Part shown: piece by piece, positions 15,109 through 24,096 of the stretch
Numbering within the stretch: position 1 is the first letter of the stretch
Layout of the letters: every line of letters begins with the position of its first letter
DNA from: Phenylobacterium sp.
Lineage (GTDB): Bacteria; Pseudomonadota; Alphaproteobacteria; Caulobacterales; Caulobacteraceae
NCBI RefSeq assembly: GCF_022402485.1
Contig: NZ_JAKRSA010000032.1
Location: 44,884 to 86,047, forward strand
Direction of reading: 5' to 3'
DNA: 41,164 nt
Program-made: the position numbers and the translations under genes
Notes under the pieces: generated by a model
What the model saw: only the letters and a program-made list of their open reading frames with translations
What the model was told of the DNA's origin: nothing
Databases searched by the model: none

Positions 15109-16500
15109 CTAAATGTGAATGGCTTGGCCCCGAACCGCCATGGCCGCCTCTTTCAAGGCCTCGCTATGGGTCGGATGGGCGTGGCAGGTGTAGGCAATGT
15201 CCTCGCTCAGCGCGCCGAATTCCATGGCCTGACACGCCTGGGCGATCATGGTGCCGGCGACCGAGGCGATGCACCAGACTCCAAGCACCTCGTCCGTGTC
15301 CGCGTCGGCGATGACCTTCACGAAGCCGTCCGGCTCGTGGTTGGCCTTTGCCCTACTGTTGGCGAGTATCGGGAAGCGCCCGACCTTGACCGCCCCTCGT
15401 TCTCGCGCCGCCTCTTCGGTCAAACCGACGCCGGCGATCTCCGGAGACGTGTAGACCACGCTCGGTATGAGCCGATGGTCGATGACCCTACGCTGGTTGG
15501 CGATGGTCTCCGCAACGGCGATGCCTTCGTCCTCGGCCTTGTGCGCCAGCATCGGGCCCGGAGCGACATCGCCGATCGCCCAGATGTTCGGCGCAGACGT
15601 GCGCAGATCATCGTCGACCTCGATCTGCCCCCTGGCGTTGACCGACAAGCCAGCCTTCTCGAGTTGGAGGCCTTCGACGTTCGGTCGGCGGCCGACCGCG
15701 ACGAGCACGGCGTCGGCAGTCAGGCTTTCCGCCGCTCCGCCACCGACGGGCTCCAAGGTCAACGCCGCCGCGCCGGCAGTGACCTCGAGCGCCGCGAGCT
15801 TGAAGCCCAGCTTCAACGCGAAACCTTGCTTGCGGAAGATCTTTCCAGCCTCCTTTCGGACATCGCCGTCGAAGCCGGGGAGGACCTGGTCGAGCATTTC
15901 GACCACGGTGACATCCGCGCCCAAGCGACGCCACACCGAGCCGAGCTCCAGCCCGATGACTCCCCCGCCGATGACCACGAGATGCTTCGGGACCTTCGGA
16001 AGCTCCAAGGCTCCGGTGGAGTCGACGACGATCTGCTGGTCGATCGCGACGCCCGGTAGATCGACATGCGAGGAACCCGTGGCGATGACGATATGTCGGG
16101 CCCGGACGATCCGCTCGCCGATCGCGACCGAGTCCGGCCCGGCAAAGGCGGCCCGACCTTTCAGCCATTCGACCTTGTTCTTCTTGAACAGGAATTCGAT
16201 TCCGCCAGTCAGCTGATCGACTGTCTGGCGACGCTGCGCATGCATGGTGTCCAGGTCGAGTTCGGCCGTCACCTTCATGCCGAGCTTGGCGAGCGCACCG
16301 GAAGCGGCGGCGTCATACAGCTCGGACGCATGGAGCATCGCTTTCGAAGGGATGCAGCCGACGTTGAGACAGGTGCCGCCCAGGCGGTCGCGACTCTCGA
16401 CGCATGCGGTGCGAAGCCCCAACTGGGCCGCCCGGATAGCTGCGACGTAGCCGCCGGGCCCGCCGCCGATCACCAGGACGTCCAAGTCGAATTCGGTCAC
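15109..16500 (-). CDS. lpd: Dihydrolipoyl dehydrogenase (E3 of a 2-oxoacid dehydrogenase complex)
   Basis: A 463-residue FAD-dependent disulfide oxidoreductase that reoxidises dihydrolipoamide on E2. Seen: the FAD motif GGGPGG (12-17), the redox pair Cys44/Cys49 in GGTCLNVGCIPSK, a second Rossmann motif (GGGVIGLELGSVW), ATGS, and the C-terminal interface CHAHPTHSE with the catalytic histidine. Start ATG 16500; nine bases separate it from the thioesterase stop. It is co-directional with E1 and E2 and so probably dedicated to this complex. Downstream of it is only the TetR gene. Confidence 0.93.
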   Translation of the reverse strand: MTEFDLDVLVIGGGPGGYVAAIRAAQLGLRTACVESRDRLGGTCLNVGCIPSKAMLHASELYDAAASGALAKLGMKVTAELDLDTMHAQRRQTVDQLTGGIEFLFKKNKVEWLKGRAAFAGPDSVAIGERIVRARHIVIATGSSHVDLPGVAIDQQIVVDSTGALELPKVPKHLVVIGGGVIGLELGSVWRRLGADVTVVEMLDQVLPGFDGDVRKEAGKIFRKQGFALKLGFKLAALEVTAGAAALTLEPVGGGAAESLTADAVLVAVGRRPNVEGLQLEKAGLSVNARGQIEVDDDLRTSAPNIWAIGDVAPGPMLAHKAEDEGIAVAETIANQRRVIDHRLIPSVVYTSPEIAGVGLTEEAARERGAVKVGRFPILANSRAKANHEPDGFVKVIADADTDEVLGVWCIASVAGTMIAQACQAMEFGALSEDIAYTCHAHPTHSEALKEAAMAVRGQAIHI

Positions 16501-16509
16501 AGGTGCTCC

Positions 16510-16902
16510 TTAAAGGGAGGCCGAGGGGGAGGGCAGTTCGCGAGGTCGACCTTCGTCGTCCAACGCTACGAAGGTGAAGGCGGCTTCCATCACCTTCTCG
16601 TGGTCGGCGCTTTGCCGCACGCGTCGCCAGGCTTCGACCTCAATCCGCATCAACGTGCGGCCCGCGCGGGCGAGGGCGGCATGCACCAAGCCTTCGTCAC
16701 CGACCTGGACTGGCCGAAGGAAAGTCATCGAGTCGGCCGCGACCGTGACGACGCGATCCTTCGCGCGTTGCGAGGCGACGCCGGAGGCGGCGAGGTCCAC
16801 CTGGCACATCAACCACCCCCCGAAGACATCGCCGTTGGGGTTGGTATCGGCCGGCATCGCGATCACTCGGATGGCCGGGGCTGTCGGTGGCGGCTCACTC
16901 AT
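16510..16902 (-). CDS. Acyl-CoA thioesterase, hotdog fold (YciA/BACH type)
   Basis: A 130-residue cytoplasmic thioesterase that hydrolyses acyl-CoA to free acid and CoA. The family motif NPNGDVFGGWLMCQVDLAA (residues about 21-39) holds the active-site Asn/Asp positions, followed by VTVAADSMTFLRPVQVGD. The gene overlaps the end of the E2 gene by eight bases and is followed by lpd, so it is embedded in the 2-oxoacid dehydrogenase operon. It is not the PaaI subfamily, but may do a PaaI-like job by releasing CoA from stalled aromatic acyl-CoA. That role is inference. Confidence 0.87.
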   Translation of the reverse strand: MSEPPPTAPAIRVIAMPADTNPNGDVFGGWLMCQVDLAASGVASQRAKDRVVTVAADSMTFLRPVQVGDEGLVHAALARAGRTLMRIEVEAWRRVRQSADHEKVMEAAFTFVALDDEGRPRELPSPSASL

Positions 16903-18130
16903 CCAAAGGCCAGGTTTCGAGTACCTCTACGAACCTGGACAGCCAGGTGTTTGTCTGGTGACCGTCGACCACCCGATGGTCGATGGTAAGCGACACGTAG
17001 GCCAGCGGTCGGATGACGATGGCGTCGGACCCGTCGACCTCGCGGACCACGACCCGCTTCTCGAGCTTGCCCACGCCGAGGATCGCCGATTGCGGCTGAT
17101 TGATGATGATCGGCGTCGCCACCAGCGATCCTGACACCCCATGGTTCGAGATCGTGAAGGTTCCGCCGCGCATGTCCTCGGGCTTCAGCCGGTTGTCCCG
17201 AGCTCGCTTCGTCATATCGGTGAGACGCTTCGCGATCCCCAGGAGGGACAGGTCTTGGGCGCTGTGGACGATGGGCACCACCAGACCCTTGTCGCCAAGC
17301 GCCGTACCGATCCCCACGTTGACGCTCTCGTAGATCTCCAGCCGGTCATCGAACCATCGGCTGTTGATCGTGGGTGCCACGCGCATGGCCTGGGCTGACG
17401 CAGCGATCAGGTAGGCGGTGAACGTGAGGTCGGCACCCTGCTGTTGGAAGCTCGGCTTGTGTTTGCGGCGATGCGCCATGATCGCGCTGAAATCGCATTC
17501 GAACACCGCGGTAACGTGCGGGGCGACGGTCACGGAGTTCAGCATGTTCTGAGCGATCGCCAGACGCATGCGGTCGTGCGGGACGGTGCGGACGCCGTTC
17601 GACCCGCCGGATACCGGCGCGGGCTTGGCCGGCTCGGCCAGTGTCGGGGCGCTCGCCAGCGGAGCCGATGGGTTCTGGGCTCTCCGCTCCACATCGGCGC
17701 GCGTGATTCGCCCCCCACGCCCAGTGCCGGTGAGCGTCGCGGGATCGACGCCGTACGCCTTCACCGCCTTCCGGACGGCGGGAGAGAGACGCTGTTCGGT
17801 CGAGCTCGCCATGACGGGCGCTGCCACGGTGGGCGCGGGCGCGCCCACAGCTGCGGGTGCCGCAGCGGGCGGCGCCGGGCTCGAAGCTCCAGGAGCCTGT
17901 GGCTCACCAAGCCGGCCGAGGATAGCGCCCGGTAGCGCCTCGTCGTCGGTGTTCAAGAGGATCTCGAGGAGGACGCCGGCGGCGGGCGCGGGCACCTCCT
18001 GCGCGACCTTGTCGGTCTCCAACTCGACGAGGGGCTCGTCGAGGGCGACGGTGTCGCCGACCTTCTTGAGCCAGGACCGGACGATGGCCTTGGTGCCTTC
18101 CTGCTCGTTCGGCACGCGGATGTCGGTCAT
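16895..18130 (-). CDS. 2-oxoacid dehydrogenase E2 (dihydrolipoamide acyltransferase)
   Basis: A 411-residue acyltransferase core. An N-terminal lipoyl domain (1-76) has lipoyl-lysine Lys41 in ETDKV. A Pro/Ala linker and the peripheral subunit-binding domain (about 114-150, LSPAVRKAVKAYGVDPATL) follow, then the catalytic domain with HRVVDG at 385-390 (His385, Asp389). The ATG at 18130 overlaps the E1 stop by one base (TGATG) and starts the lipoyl domain exactly. Closest in style to branched-chain or aromatic 2-oxoacid E2. It transfers the acyl group from E1 to CoA. The single lipoyl domain and short length are typical. Confidence 0.92.
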   Translation of the reverse strand: MTDIRVPNEQEGTKAIVRSWLKKVGDTVALDEPLVELETDKVAQEVPAPAAGVLLEILLNTDDEALPGAILGRLGEPQAPGASSPAPPAAAPAAVGAPAPTVAAPVMASSTEQRLSPAVRKAVKAYGVDPATLTGTGRGGRITRADVERRAQNPSAPLASAPTLAEPAKPAPVSGGSNGVRTVPHDRMRLAIAQNMLNSVTVAPHVTAVFECDFSAIMAHRRKHKPSFQQQGADLTFTAYLIAASAQAMRVAPTINSRWFDDRLEIYESVNVGIGTALGDKGLVVPIVHSAQDLSLLGIAKRLTDMTKRARDNRLKPEDMRGGTFTISNHGVSGSLVATPIIINQPQSAILGVGKLEKRVVVREVDGSDAIVIRPLAYVSLTIDHRVVDGHQTNTWLSRFVEVLETWPLDE

Positions 18131-20208
18131 CAGAAGCTCACCAGTTCGTCGATCTTCGCCCGGATCCGCTCGACCGAGGGCAGAGCCCATTCCATCAGCA
18201 CGGGATTATGCGGGCTCGGAATGTCCGGCATGGTCAGGCGCGAGACCGGCGCATCCAGATCCATGAACACCTGGTCGGCGACCACGGCGGCGATCTCGGC
18301 GCCGAACCCGGCGGTTTGCAGGTCTTCGTGGACGATCAGGCACCGGTGCGTGCGCCGCACGCTGTCGAGCACGGTCTCGCGATCCCACGGCATCAAGGTG
18401 CGAAGGTCGATCACGTCGACGGAGCGGCCTTCGGCAGCCTCCTCGCACCGGTGGATCATCGCGCCCCAGGTGACGATCGTCAGGTCGTCGCCGGCGACGG
18501 TGATCCTGGCCTTGCCGAACGGCAGCGCGAAGTTGTCGCCCGGATAAGGCCGTCGGGCCCAGGTGTGGTCGAGCATGGCGCGGTGTTCGAAGAAGATGAC
18601 GGGGTCGTTGCCGCGTAGCGCCGTGCGTAGGAGGCCCACCGCGTCCTCGGCGTTCGAGGGTGTGGCGACCATCCAGCCTGGCGAGTGGACGAAGGCCACC
18701 TCGTTGGTCTGACTGTGCCAGGGATCGCCGCACTTGAAGTAGCCGCCCGGCACGCGCAGGACCATCGGCGCGGCGAACCGGTTGTTGGTGCGCCAGCGCA
18801 TGGTGCCGCAGTCGTTGATCTGTTCGGTCGCGGGCTCCGCGTACTTGCGGAACTGGATTTCCGGGACCGGCATGAGGCCCGCGAGCGCCATGCCGACCGC
18901 CCGGCCGACGATCCCCTCTTCGGACAGGCTGGTGTCGAACACGCGCCGCTCGCCGAACTTCTCCTGCAGACCGAGGGTCACGGCATGGACACCACCCTTC
19001 GGCCCGATGTCCTCGCCGAACAGTAGGACGCGGTCGTTGATCGCCATCTCGTGCTCGAGCGTCCGGCGGATCGCCGTGACCATGTTGATCCGCTGGCCCT
19101 GCGGCTTGGGTTGGTCCGACGAGGCGGGCGCACGGTATCCGTTGGCGTGGAGACCGCCCTGAGCCTGGATCTCTCCTGGCTCCGCGAACACGTGACGGAC
19201 GACGGTTTCGGGCAGGGCCACCGGGCGAGCCTCGGCCTCCTCGCGCGCGGCTTCGGCGTCGGCCTGAGCGCGGGCTTCGATGGTGTCCCATTCGCCGGCG
19301 TCGAGAAGCGGCTCGAGATAGGCTTTCAACTTCGGAAGGGGGTCGCGCGCCCACTCCGACGCCACGAAGGTCTCGGACTTGTAGGTTTGGGTGTCCTGGA
19401 AACTATGTCCCTGGAGGCGCGGCACCGTCAGTCGCAGCAGCGCGGGTCCGCGGTTGGCGCGCACATAGGCCACGGCCTCGTCGGTGAGACGCGCAGCTTC
19501 CGACGGCTCGGTGCCGTCGCCCTCGAAGATCTTCAGGCCCCGCCAGCTGGCGAGGTTCGCCGCGATGTTGCCGCCGGGCGTCTGGAACGAGGAGGGGACC
19601 GAGATCCCGTAGCCGTTGTCTTCTATATAGAGGAGCATCGGCAGCGCTTGGGTCGTGGCGATGGTCAAGGCCGACCAGAAGCCGTTCGACGCGACCGAGC
19701 CGTCACCGCCGAGAACGACCGCGATCGCGTCGCGGTAGGCCGGGTCACCGAGCTCCGCACGATGGTATTCGATGGCCTGGGCCCAGCCGGCCGTCGGCGT
19801 GTATTGAGCGCCGACCCCTCCGCACATCGGCAGCGCCGAAGCGCCCGTCGGGTTCGGGTAATTGAACACAACGCCGATATCGCGGCCGTCCGAGTACCCG
19901 CCGGCGCGACCCATGCCCGAGCCGAGCGCGTCGGCGACGGGAACGCCCAGCGAAAGCAGCAAGGGACGCGAGCGGTAGTAACCGCAGGCCGCGTCGGTCG
20001 CTTCGGTCAGGCGGTCGCCCAGCAGGATCTGTGCGAGATCATGGCCGCGGGCGGAGAACTGGTAGAGCACCTTCTTCTCCGGAACGAGGCGCTCTTCTTC
20101 CATGCGGTCCAGCGCGCGGGAGAGGTGGATGAGATAGGCGATCCGCCGCCAGTCCCGGGACTCGTCGGGCGCGTTGCGGGGCGCTTCCTTCAAAGCCAGT
20201 GTCTTCAC
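18130..20208 (-). CDS. 2-oxoacid dehydrogenase E1, fused alpha and beta subunits
   Basis: A 692-residue thiamine-diphosphate enzyme that decarboxylates a 2-oxoacid and acylates E2. The alpha half (about 1-330) has the ThDP/metal motif GDGS...EDN at residues 168-198. The beta half (from about 372, INMVTAIRRTLEHEM) has LLFGEDIGPKGGVHAVT and the C-terminal transketolase-like domain. An Ala/Glu-rich linker joins them. I chose the GTG at 20208 because AAAGGAGA precedes it. The size and fusion match the branched-chain-like E1 fusions known in some bacteria. It follows paaE by 64 bases on the same strand, which suggests co-expression with paaABCDE and an aromatic 2-oxoacid such as phenylpyruvate as a substrate. 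Confidence 0.9.
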   Translation of the reverse strand: MKTLALKEAPRNAPDESRDWRRIAYLIHLSRALDRMEEERLVPEKKVLYQFSARGHDLAQILLGDRLTEATDAACGYYRSRPLLLSLGVPVADALGSGMGRAGGYSDGRDIGVVFNYPNPTGASALPMCGGVGAQYTPTAGWAQAIEYHRAELGDPAYRDAIAVVLGGDGSVASNGFWSALTIATTQALPMLLYIEDNGYGISVPSSFQTPGGNIAANLASWRGLKIFEGDGTEPSEAARLTDEAVAYVRANRGPALLRLTVPRLQGHSFQDTQTYKSETFVASEWARDPLPKLKAYLEPLLDAGEWDTIEARAQADAEAAREEAEARPVALPETVVRHVFAEPGEIQAQGGLHANGYRAPASSDQPKPQGQRINMVTAIRRTLEHEMAINDRVLLFGEDIGPKGGVHAVTLGLQEKFGERRVFDTSLSEEGIVGRAVGMALAGLMPVPEIQFRKYAEPATEQINDCGTMRWRTNNRFAAPMVLRVPGGYFKCGDPWHSQTNEVAFVHSPGWMVATPSNAEDAVGLLRTALRGNDPVIFFEHRAMLDHTWARRPYPGDNFALPFGKARITVAGDDLTIVTWGAMIHRCEEAAEGRSVDVIDLRTLMPWDRETVLDSVRRTHRCLIVHEDLQTAGFGAEIAAVVADQVFMDLDAPVSRLTMPDIPSPHNPVLMEWALPSVERIRAKIDELVSF

Positions 20209-20272
20209 CTTGTCTCCTTTCCGGCGCGGATCCCCGCTCAAACCGGTTGTCTGGTGTCGTGTCGGTCGGACG

Positions 20273-21349
20273 TCAGTCGTCGTAGCTCAGGACCAACAGG
20301 TCGCTCATGGGCACCGCCTGGCACGTCAGCACATAGCCTTGTGCGACCTCCTCGTCGGACAGCCCGTAGTTGGCGTTCATGTGCGCTTCGCCCTCAATGA
20401 CCTTGGCGCGGCAGGTGGCGCAGACGCCGGCCTTGCAGGCGTAGGGCGCAGTCATGCCGGCGGCGCGGACATTCTCGAGGATGCTGCCGTTGGCGGCGTC
20501 GAACGCAAGCGTGCGCCGGCGTCCGTCAAGGGTGACCTGGACCTTGCGACCAGCGGCTTCCTGACTGCGCCGCTGCGCGTCCGCGGCCTGGGCGGCCGAT
20601 GGGGGTCCGATCGTGAAACGTTCGACAAGGATTGCCTCGCGGGCGACGCCCGCATCGAGGAGACCCAGTTCGACGGCGTTCATCATCGGACCTGGCCCGC
20701 AGATGAAGGCGGCGTCGATCGTGGATGGGGTCACGAGGCGTTGGAGCACCTCGGCGACTTTTGCCGAGTCCAGCCGTCCGTTGAACAGCTCGACGTCTTC
20801 ATCTTCCTCTTCCAGGAAGTGGAAGACCTGAAGGCGGTCGAGGTAGCGGTCCTTTAGGCTCGCGATCTCTTCAAGGAACATGATGCCGTTCGAATTGCGG
20901 TTCCCATAGAGGACGATGAACTCGCTCCGGGGCTCGAGATCGAGCGCCGTCTTCAGCAACGATAGGATCGGCGTGATGCCCGAGCCGCCGGCGAAGCCGA
21001 CATAGGTCGCCGACTGCTCTGAATCGAAAGTCCAGGTGAAGCTGCCATGGGGCGGCATGACCTCGAGGAGGTCGCCGGCCTTGATCGCTTGGCTCGCCCA
21101 GTTTGAGAACTTGCCGCCTTCGATACGCTTGATCGCGACCCGCAACTCGTCCTCGTGCGGCGCCACGCAGATCGAATAGTTGCGGCGCACATCCTCGCCC
21201 TCGAGGTCAGCCCGCACGGTGAGATGCTGCCCGGCTTTGAAGCGGAATGTCTCCGCAAGAGGCGCGGGCAGTTCGAAAGCCAGGGAAATCGCGTCGTCGG
21301 TTTCCCGGCGAACGTCTCGGACCTTGAGCGCGTGGAAATCGGTCGACAT
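20273..21349 (-). CDS. paaE: Phenylacetyl-CoA epoxidase, reductase subunit PaaE
   Basis: A 358-residue flavin reductase that passes electrons from NADPH to the PaaA di-iron site. The N-terminal ferredoxin-reductase domain has the FAD motif RRNYSIC and the nucleotide region GFAGGSGITPILSLLK. The C-terminal plant-type [2Fe-2S] domain has Cys305, Cys310, Cys313 and Cys343 (CKAGVCATC...LTC). Domain order and length fit PaaE. ATG 21349 lies eight bases after the paaD stop. Confidence 0.95.
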   Translation of the reverse strand: MSTDFHALKVRDVRRETDDAISLAFELPAPLAETFRFKAGQHLTVRADLEGEDVRRNYSICVAPHEDELRVAIKRIEGGKFSNWASQAIKAGDLLEVMPPHGSFTWTFDSEQSATYVGFAGGSGITPILSLLKTALDLEPRSEFIVLYGNRNSNGIMFLEEIASLKDRYLDRLQVFHFLEEEDEDVELFNGRLDSAKVAEVLQRLVTPSTIDAAFICGPGPMMNAVELGLLDAGVAREAILVERFTIGPPSAAQAADAQRRSQEAAGRKVQVTLDGRRRTLAFDAANGSILENVRAAGMTAPYACKAGVCATCRAKVIEGEAHMNANYGLSDEEVAQGYVLTCQAVPMSDLLVLSYDD

Positions 21350-21357
21350 ACGGGTCC

Positions 21358-21849
21358 CTAGTGACACTTGAAGTGGTCGAACGGCTCGAGGCAGGCCCGG
21401 CACTGCCACTGCGCCTTGCAAGGTGTCGATCCGAAGCGGCTGACCTCGCGCGTCTCGTCGCTGCCGCATCTGGGACAGGCCACGGGCGCGCCGGCCTTGA
21501 GGGTCATGGAGGCGCTGCCCTTGGGTGGCGGCGCGATGCCATAGTCGCGAAGATGTTCCCGGCCGCGCTCCGTGATCCAATCGGTCGTCCAGGGCGGTGC
21601 GAGCACGGTCTCCACCGGCACGTCCGAATAGCCGGCCGCGTCGACCGCCTCGCGCACCGCTCGCTCGATGACGAGCGTGGCCGGGCAGCCGGAATATGTT
21701 GGCGTGATCAAGACAGCGGGGGGCTCGCGCCGAATGCCTCGGATAACGCCGAGGTCCATTAGCGAAATAGCCGGAATCTCCGGATCGGGGACGCTCTCCA
21801 GCGCCGCCAGAATGCGTTCCGCCCCTTCGGCGCTGAGCTGCATCGCCAT
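21358..21849 (-). CDS. paaD: Phenylacetyl-CoA epoxidase maturation subunit PaaD
   Basis: A 163-residue protein with a DUF59/MIP18-like N-terminal domain (VPDPEIPAISLMDLGVIRG), as in iron-sulfur assembly factors. Its C-terminal zinc-ribbon-like part is rich in cysteine: Cys125, Cys128, Cys144, Cys150, Cys153 and Cys162. PaaD is needed for an active epoxidase and is thought to help metal-cluster assembly. ATG 21849 is five bases after the paaC stop; a second ATG two codons later is also possible. Confidence 0.93.
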   Translation of the reverse strand: MAMQLSAEGAERILAALESVPDPEIPAISLMDLGVIRGIRREPPAVLITPTYSGCPATLVIERAVREAVDAAGYSDVPVETVLAPPWTTDWITERGREHLRDYGIAPPPKGSASMTLKAGAPVACPRCGSDETREVSRFGSTPCKAQWQCRACLEPFDHFKCH

Positions 21850-21854
21850 GCCGC

Positions 21855-22652
21855 CTACCAAACCGCGTCGGGATAGCTTCTCGGCAGGTGCTGCATCGTC
21901 GCCAGCAGATGGCCCAGGTGCTCGGAATGCCGCCCCGCGCGCCCACCCCGAACGCCGCGGGGATAGACCGGCGCTGGCAATCCGGCGTCCGCAAGCACCG
22001 ACGACAGGCGCGCATCGAAGGCCCCGCGGAGCGCCGAGCGGTCGACGGCGATGCCCTGCTCGATGAGGCCCGCCTCGACGTCGTCGACCAGGAAGAGCTC
22101 GTCGATGAAGCGCCAGCACCAATCGAGGCCCACCACCATGCGGTTTCGGCTCTCGTCGGTGCCGTCGCCCAGTCGGACGATCCAGTCGGCGGCGAGATCG
22201 GCGTGATAACGAACTTCTTTCACGCCCTTGGCCGCGATCTCTGCGATACGCGGCTCGGTCGACAGCATCAGCTGCTCGAAAAGCCCGAGCTGCGCCGTGG
22301 AGAAAAGGAACTGTCGCGCCATGGTCTGCGCGAAGTCGCCGTTGGGCTGTTCCACGAGTAGGCAGTTCCGGAAATCGGACGCGTCGCGATGGAAGGCGAG
22401 GCGGTCGCCGTCTCGCCCACGATCCTCTATGGCGCCCGCGAAGTTCAGGAACAGCGTAGCCTGGCCGATCAGGTCGAGGCCGATGTTGGCCAAGCTGAGA
22501 TCGATCTCGAGCGCCGGCGCATGCCCGCACCATTCCGTCAGTCGTTGGCAAAGGATCAGGCTGTCGTCGCCGAGGCGGAGCAGATAGTCGAACATCGCCC
22601 CATGAGGCGCGCTGTCGGTCCGCGTGTCGGCCGGAAAGAAGTCGCGGTTCAT
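21855..22652 (-). CDS. paaC: Phenylacetyl-CoA epoxidase structural subunit PaaC
   Basis: A 265-residue ferritin-like protein that forms the stable AC heterodimer core with PaaA but lacks a functional metal site. Recognisable stretches are LLRLGDDSLILCQRLTEWCG, LANIGLDLIGQATLFLNFAG and LPRSYPDAVW at the end. Its start overlaps the paaB stop by one base (TGATG). The length is normal for the family. Confidence 0.94.
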   Translation of the reverse strand: MNRDFFPADTRTDSAPHGAMFDYLLRLGDDSLILCQRLTEWCGHAPALEIDLSLANIGLDLIGQATLFLNFAGAIEDRGRDGDRLAFHRDASDFRNCLLVEQPNGDFAQTMARQFLFSTAQLGLFEQLMLSTEPRIAEIAAKGVKEVRYHADLAADWIVRLGDGTDESRNRMVVGLDWCWRFIDELFLVDDVEAGLIEQGIAVDRSALRGAFDARLSSVLADAGLPAPVYPRGVRGGRAGRHSEHLGHLLATMQHLPRSYPDAVW

Positions 22653-22936
22653 CAGATGTGCCTCACGACGTCGGGGATGTCGTAGAACGTGGGGTGTCGA
22701 TAGATCTTGTCCGCCGCCGGTTCGAACAGGGCTCCCGCCTGATCCGGATCGGATGCGACGATATCCGAAGACCTAGCGATCCAAAGGCTGACCCCTTCGA
22801 GGCGCCGCGTGTAGGTGTCGCGGGCATGGCGCAGCGCCATCTCCCCATCGGGCGCATGCACCGACCCGACGTGCCTATGGCTGAGCCCGCCCTTCGTGCG
22901 GATGAACACTTCCCAGAGCGGCCAGTCTTGGCTCAT
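22652..22936 (-). CDS. paaB: Phenylacetyl-CoA epoxidase subunit PaaB
   Basis: A 94-residue small subunit that bridges PaaAC dimers. It starts MSQDWPLWEVFIRTKGGLSH, continues HVGSVHAPDGEMALRHARD, and ends TFYDIPDVVRHI, all typical of PaaB. The open frame runs 29 codons upstream, but ATG 22936 gives the family length and start. It is 34 bases after paaA and overlaps paaC by one base. Confidence 0.95.
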   Translation of the reverse strand: MSQDWPLWEVFIRTKGGLSHRHVGSVHAPDGEMALRHARDTYTRRLEGVSLWIARSSDIVASDPDQAGALFEPAADKIYRHPTFYDIPDVVRHI

Positions 22937-22970
22937 CGATCGGTTTCCGGATGTAGGGTTGTAGTGGAGG

Positions 22971-23960
22971 TCAGGCCGATGCGCGGGCGCGCTGCTTGGC
23001 CTCATGGGCGTCCGCAGCGTCACGCACCCATGCGCCCTGCTCCCAGGCCTCGCGCCGAGCTTTCATGCGCTCCTTGGCGACCGGCCCTTCGCCGCGGACG
23101 ACCGCGTAGAACTCCTCCCAGTCGATGGCGCCGAAGTCGTAATGGCCCCGCGCCTCGTTCCACTTGAGATCCTTGTCTGGGATCTCGAGGCCGAGGTGAT
23201 CGGCTTGCGGCTTGGTGATGTCGACGAACTTCTGGCGAAGCTCGTCGTTGGAATCGCGCTTTATGCGCCAACGCATCGACTGCGCCGAGTTCGGCGAATT
23301 GTCGTCCGGCGGCCCGAACATCATCAGCGACGGCCACCACCAGCGATCGAGCGCGTCCTGCGCCATTGCCTTCTGATCGGGCGTGCCGGCGCACATCGCC
23401 ATCATGATCTCGTAGCCCTGGCGCTGGTGGAAGCTCTCTTCCTTGCAGACGCGCACCATGGCGCGGGCGTAGGGGCCGTAGGATGTCCGTTGCAGCGGCA
23501 CCTGGTTCATGATCGCCGCGCCATCGACCAGCCATCCGATGGCACCGATGTCCGCCCAGGTCAGCGTCGGATAGTTGAAGATGGTCGAGTATTTCGCGCG
23601 TCCGGTGTGCAGAGCGTCGATCATCTCCGCGCGGCTGACGCCCAAGGTCTCGGCTGCGCAGTAGAGGTAGAGACCGTGTCCGGCTTCGTCCTGGATCTTC
23701 GCCAGGAGGACGGCCTTGCGACGAAGCGAAGGCGCGCGGGTCAGCCAGTTGCCTTCCGGTAGCATGCCGACGATTTCCGAATGGGCATGCTGCGAGATCT
23801 GCCGGACCAGGGTCCTGCGATAGGCCTCTGGCATCCAGTCCTTCGGCTCGATGAACTCGTCGGCAGCGACGCGTGCCTCGAACGCCTCCACGAGCGCAGG
23901 ATCTTCCTGGGAGATCTGCGCCAGGCTGCCGTCCGTCTTGCCGAGCTCGGTAGTGTACAT
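22971..23960 (-). CDS. paaA: Phenylacetyl-CoA 1,2-epoxidase catalytic subunit PaaA
   Basis: A 329-residue di-iron monooxygenase subunit that epoxidises the ring of phenylacetyl-CoA. The ferritin-like iron ligands are visible: Glu62 (HSEIVG), Glu92 and His95 (DEAGHG), and the second pair EESFH (Glu174/175, His178). It is the first gene of the leftward operon. ATG 23960 has GAGAGG upstream. The promoter carries an operator within its spacer (see 23987-24014). Sequence and context agree fully with PaaA. Confidence 0.96.
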   Translation of the reverse strand: MYTTELGKTDGSLAQISQEDPALVEAFEARVAADEFIEPKDWMPEAYRRTLVRQISQHAHSEIVGMLPEGNWLTRAPSLRRKAVLLAKIQDEAGHGLYLYCAAETLGVSRAEMIDALHTGRAKYSTIFNYPTLTWADIGAIGWLVDGAAIMNQVPLQRTSYGPYARAMVRVCKEESFHQRQGYEIMMAMCAGTPDQKAMAQDALDRWWWPSLMMFGPPDDNSPNSAQSMRWRIKRDSNDELRQKFVDITKPQADHLGLEIPDKDLKWNEARGHYDFGAIDWEEFYAVVRGEGPVAKERMKARREAWEQGAWVRDAADAHEAKQRARASA

Positions 23961-23986
23961 CGCTGCCTCTCAATTTCCTGACGCTT

Positions 23987-24014
23987 ACAATAGTCTGACC
24001 GGCCGGTCAATCAA
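23987..24014 (-). promoter_or_regulatory. paaA promoter with PaaR-type operator
   Basis: On the minus strand, TTGATT (24014-24009) and TATTGT (23992-23987) are 16 bases apart. The perfect 14-bp palindrome TGACCGGCCGGTCA (23996-24009) fills the spacer. Binding there would block RNA polymerase. Probable ligand: the TetR regulator at 14420-15031. Confidence 0.65.
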
Positions 24015-24046
24015 TCGCGCGCATGCGTCGAGGCTGAGGTTCACAC

Positions 24047-24076
24047 TTGCGTTTATTGTCTGACTGGCCATTCTAT
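24047..24076 (+). promoter_or_regulatory. paaG promoter with second, imperfect operator
   Basis: TTGCGT (24047-24052) and TTCTAT (24071-24076) have an 18-base spacer. TGACTGGCCATTC inside it is an imperfect copy of the palindrome at 23996-24009; both copies are preceded by GTC. This would let one repressor control both divergent operons. Confidence 0.55.
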
Positions 24077-24096
24077 TAATTCGCAGGGAGGTTCCC

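Noticed and set aside
21850..22551. Long frame that would extend paaD upstream through paaC
   Set aside because: It overlaps paaC, which is certain; the MAMQLS start at 21849 fits PaaD length.
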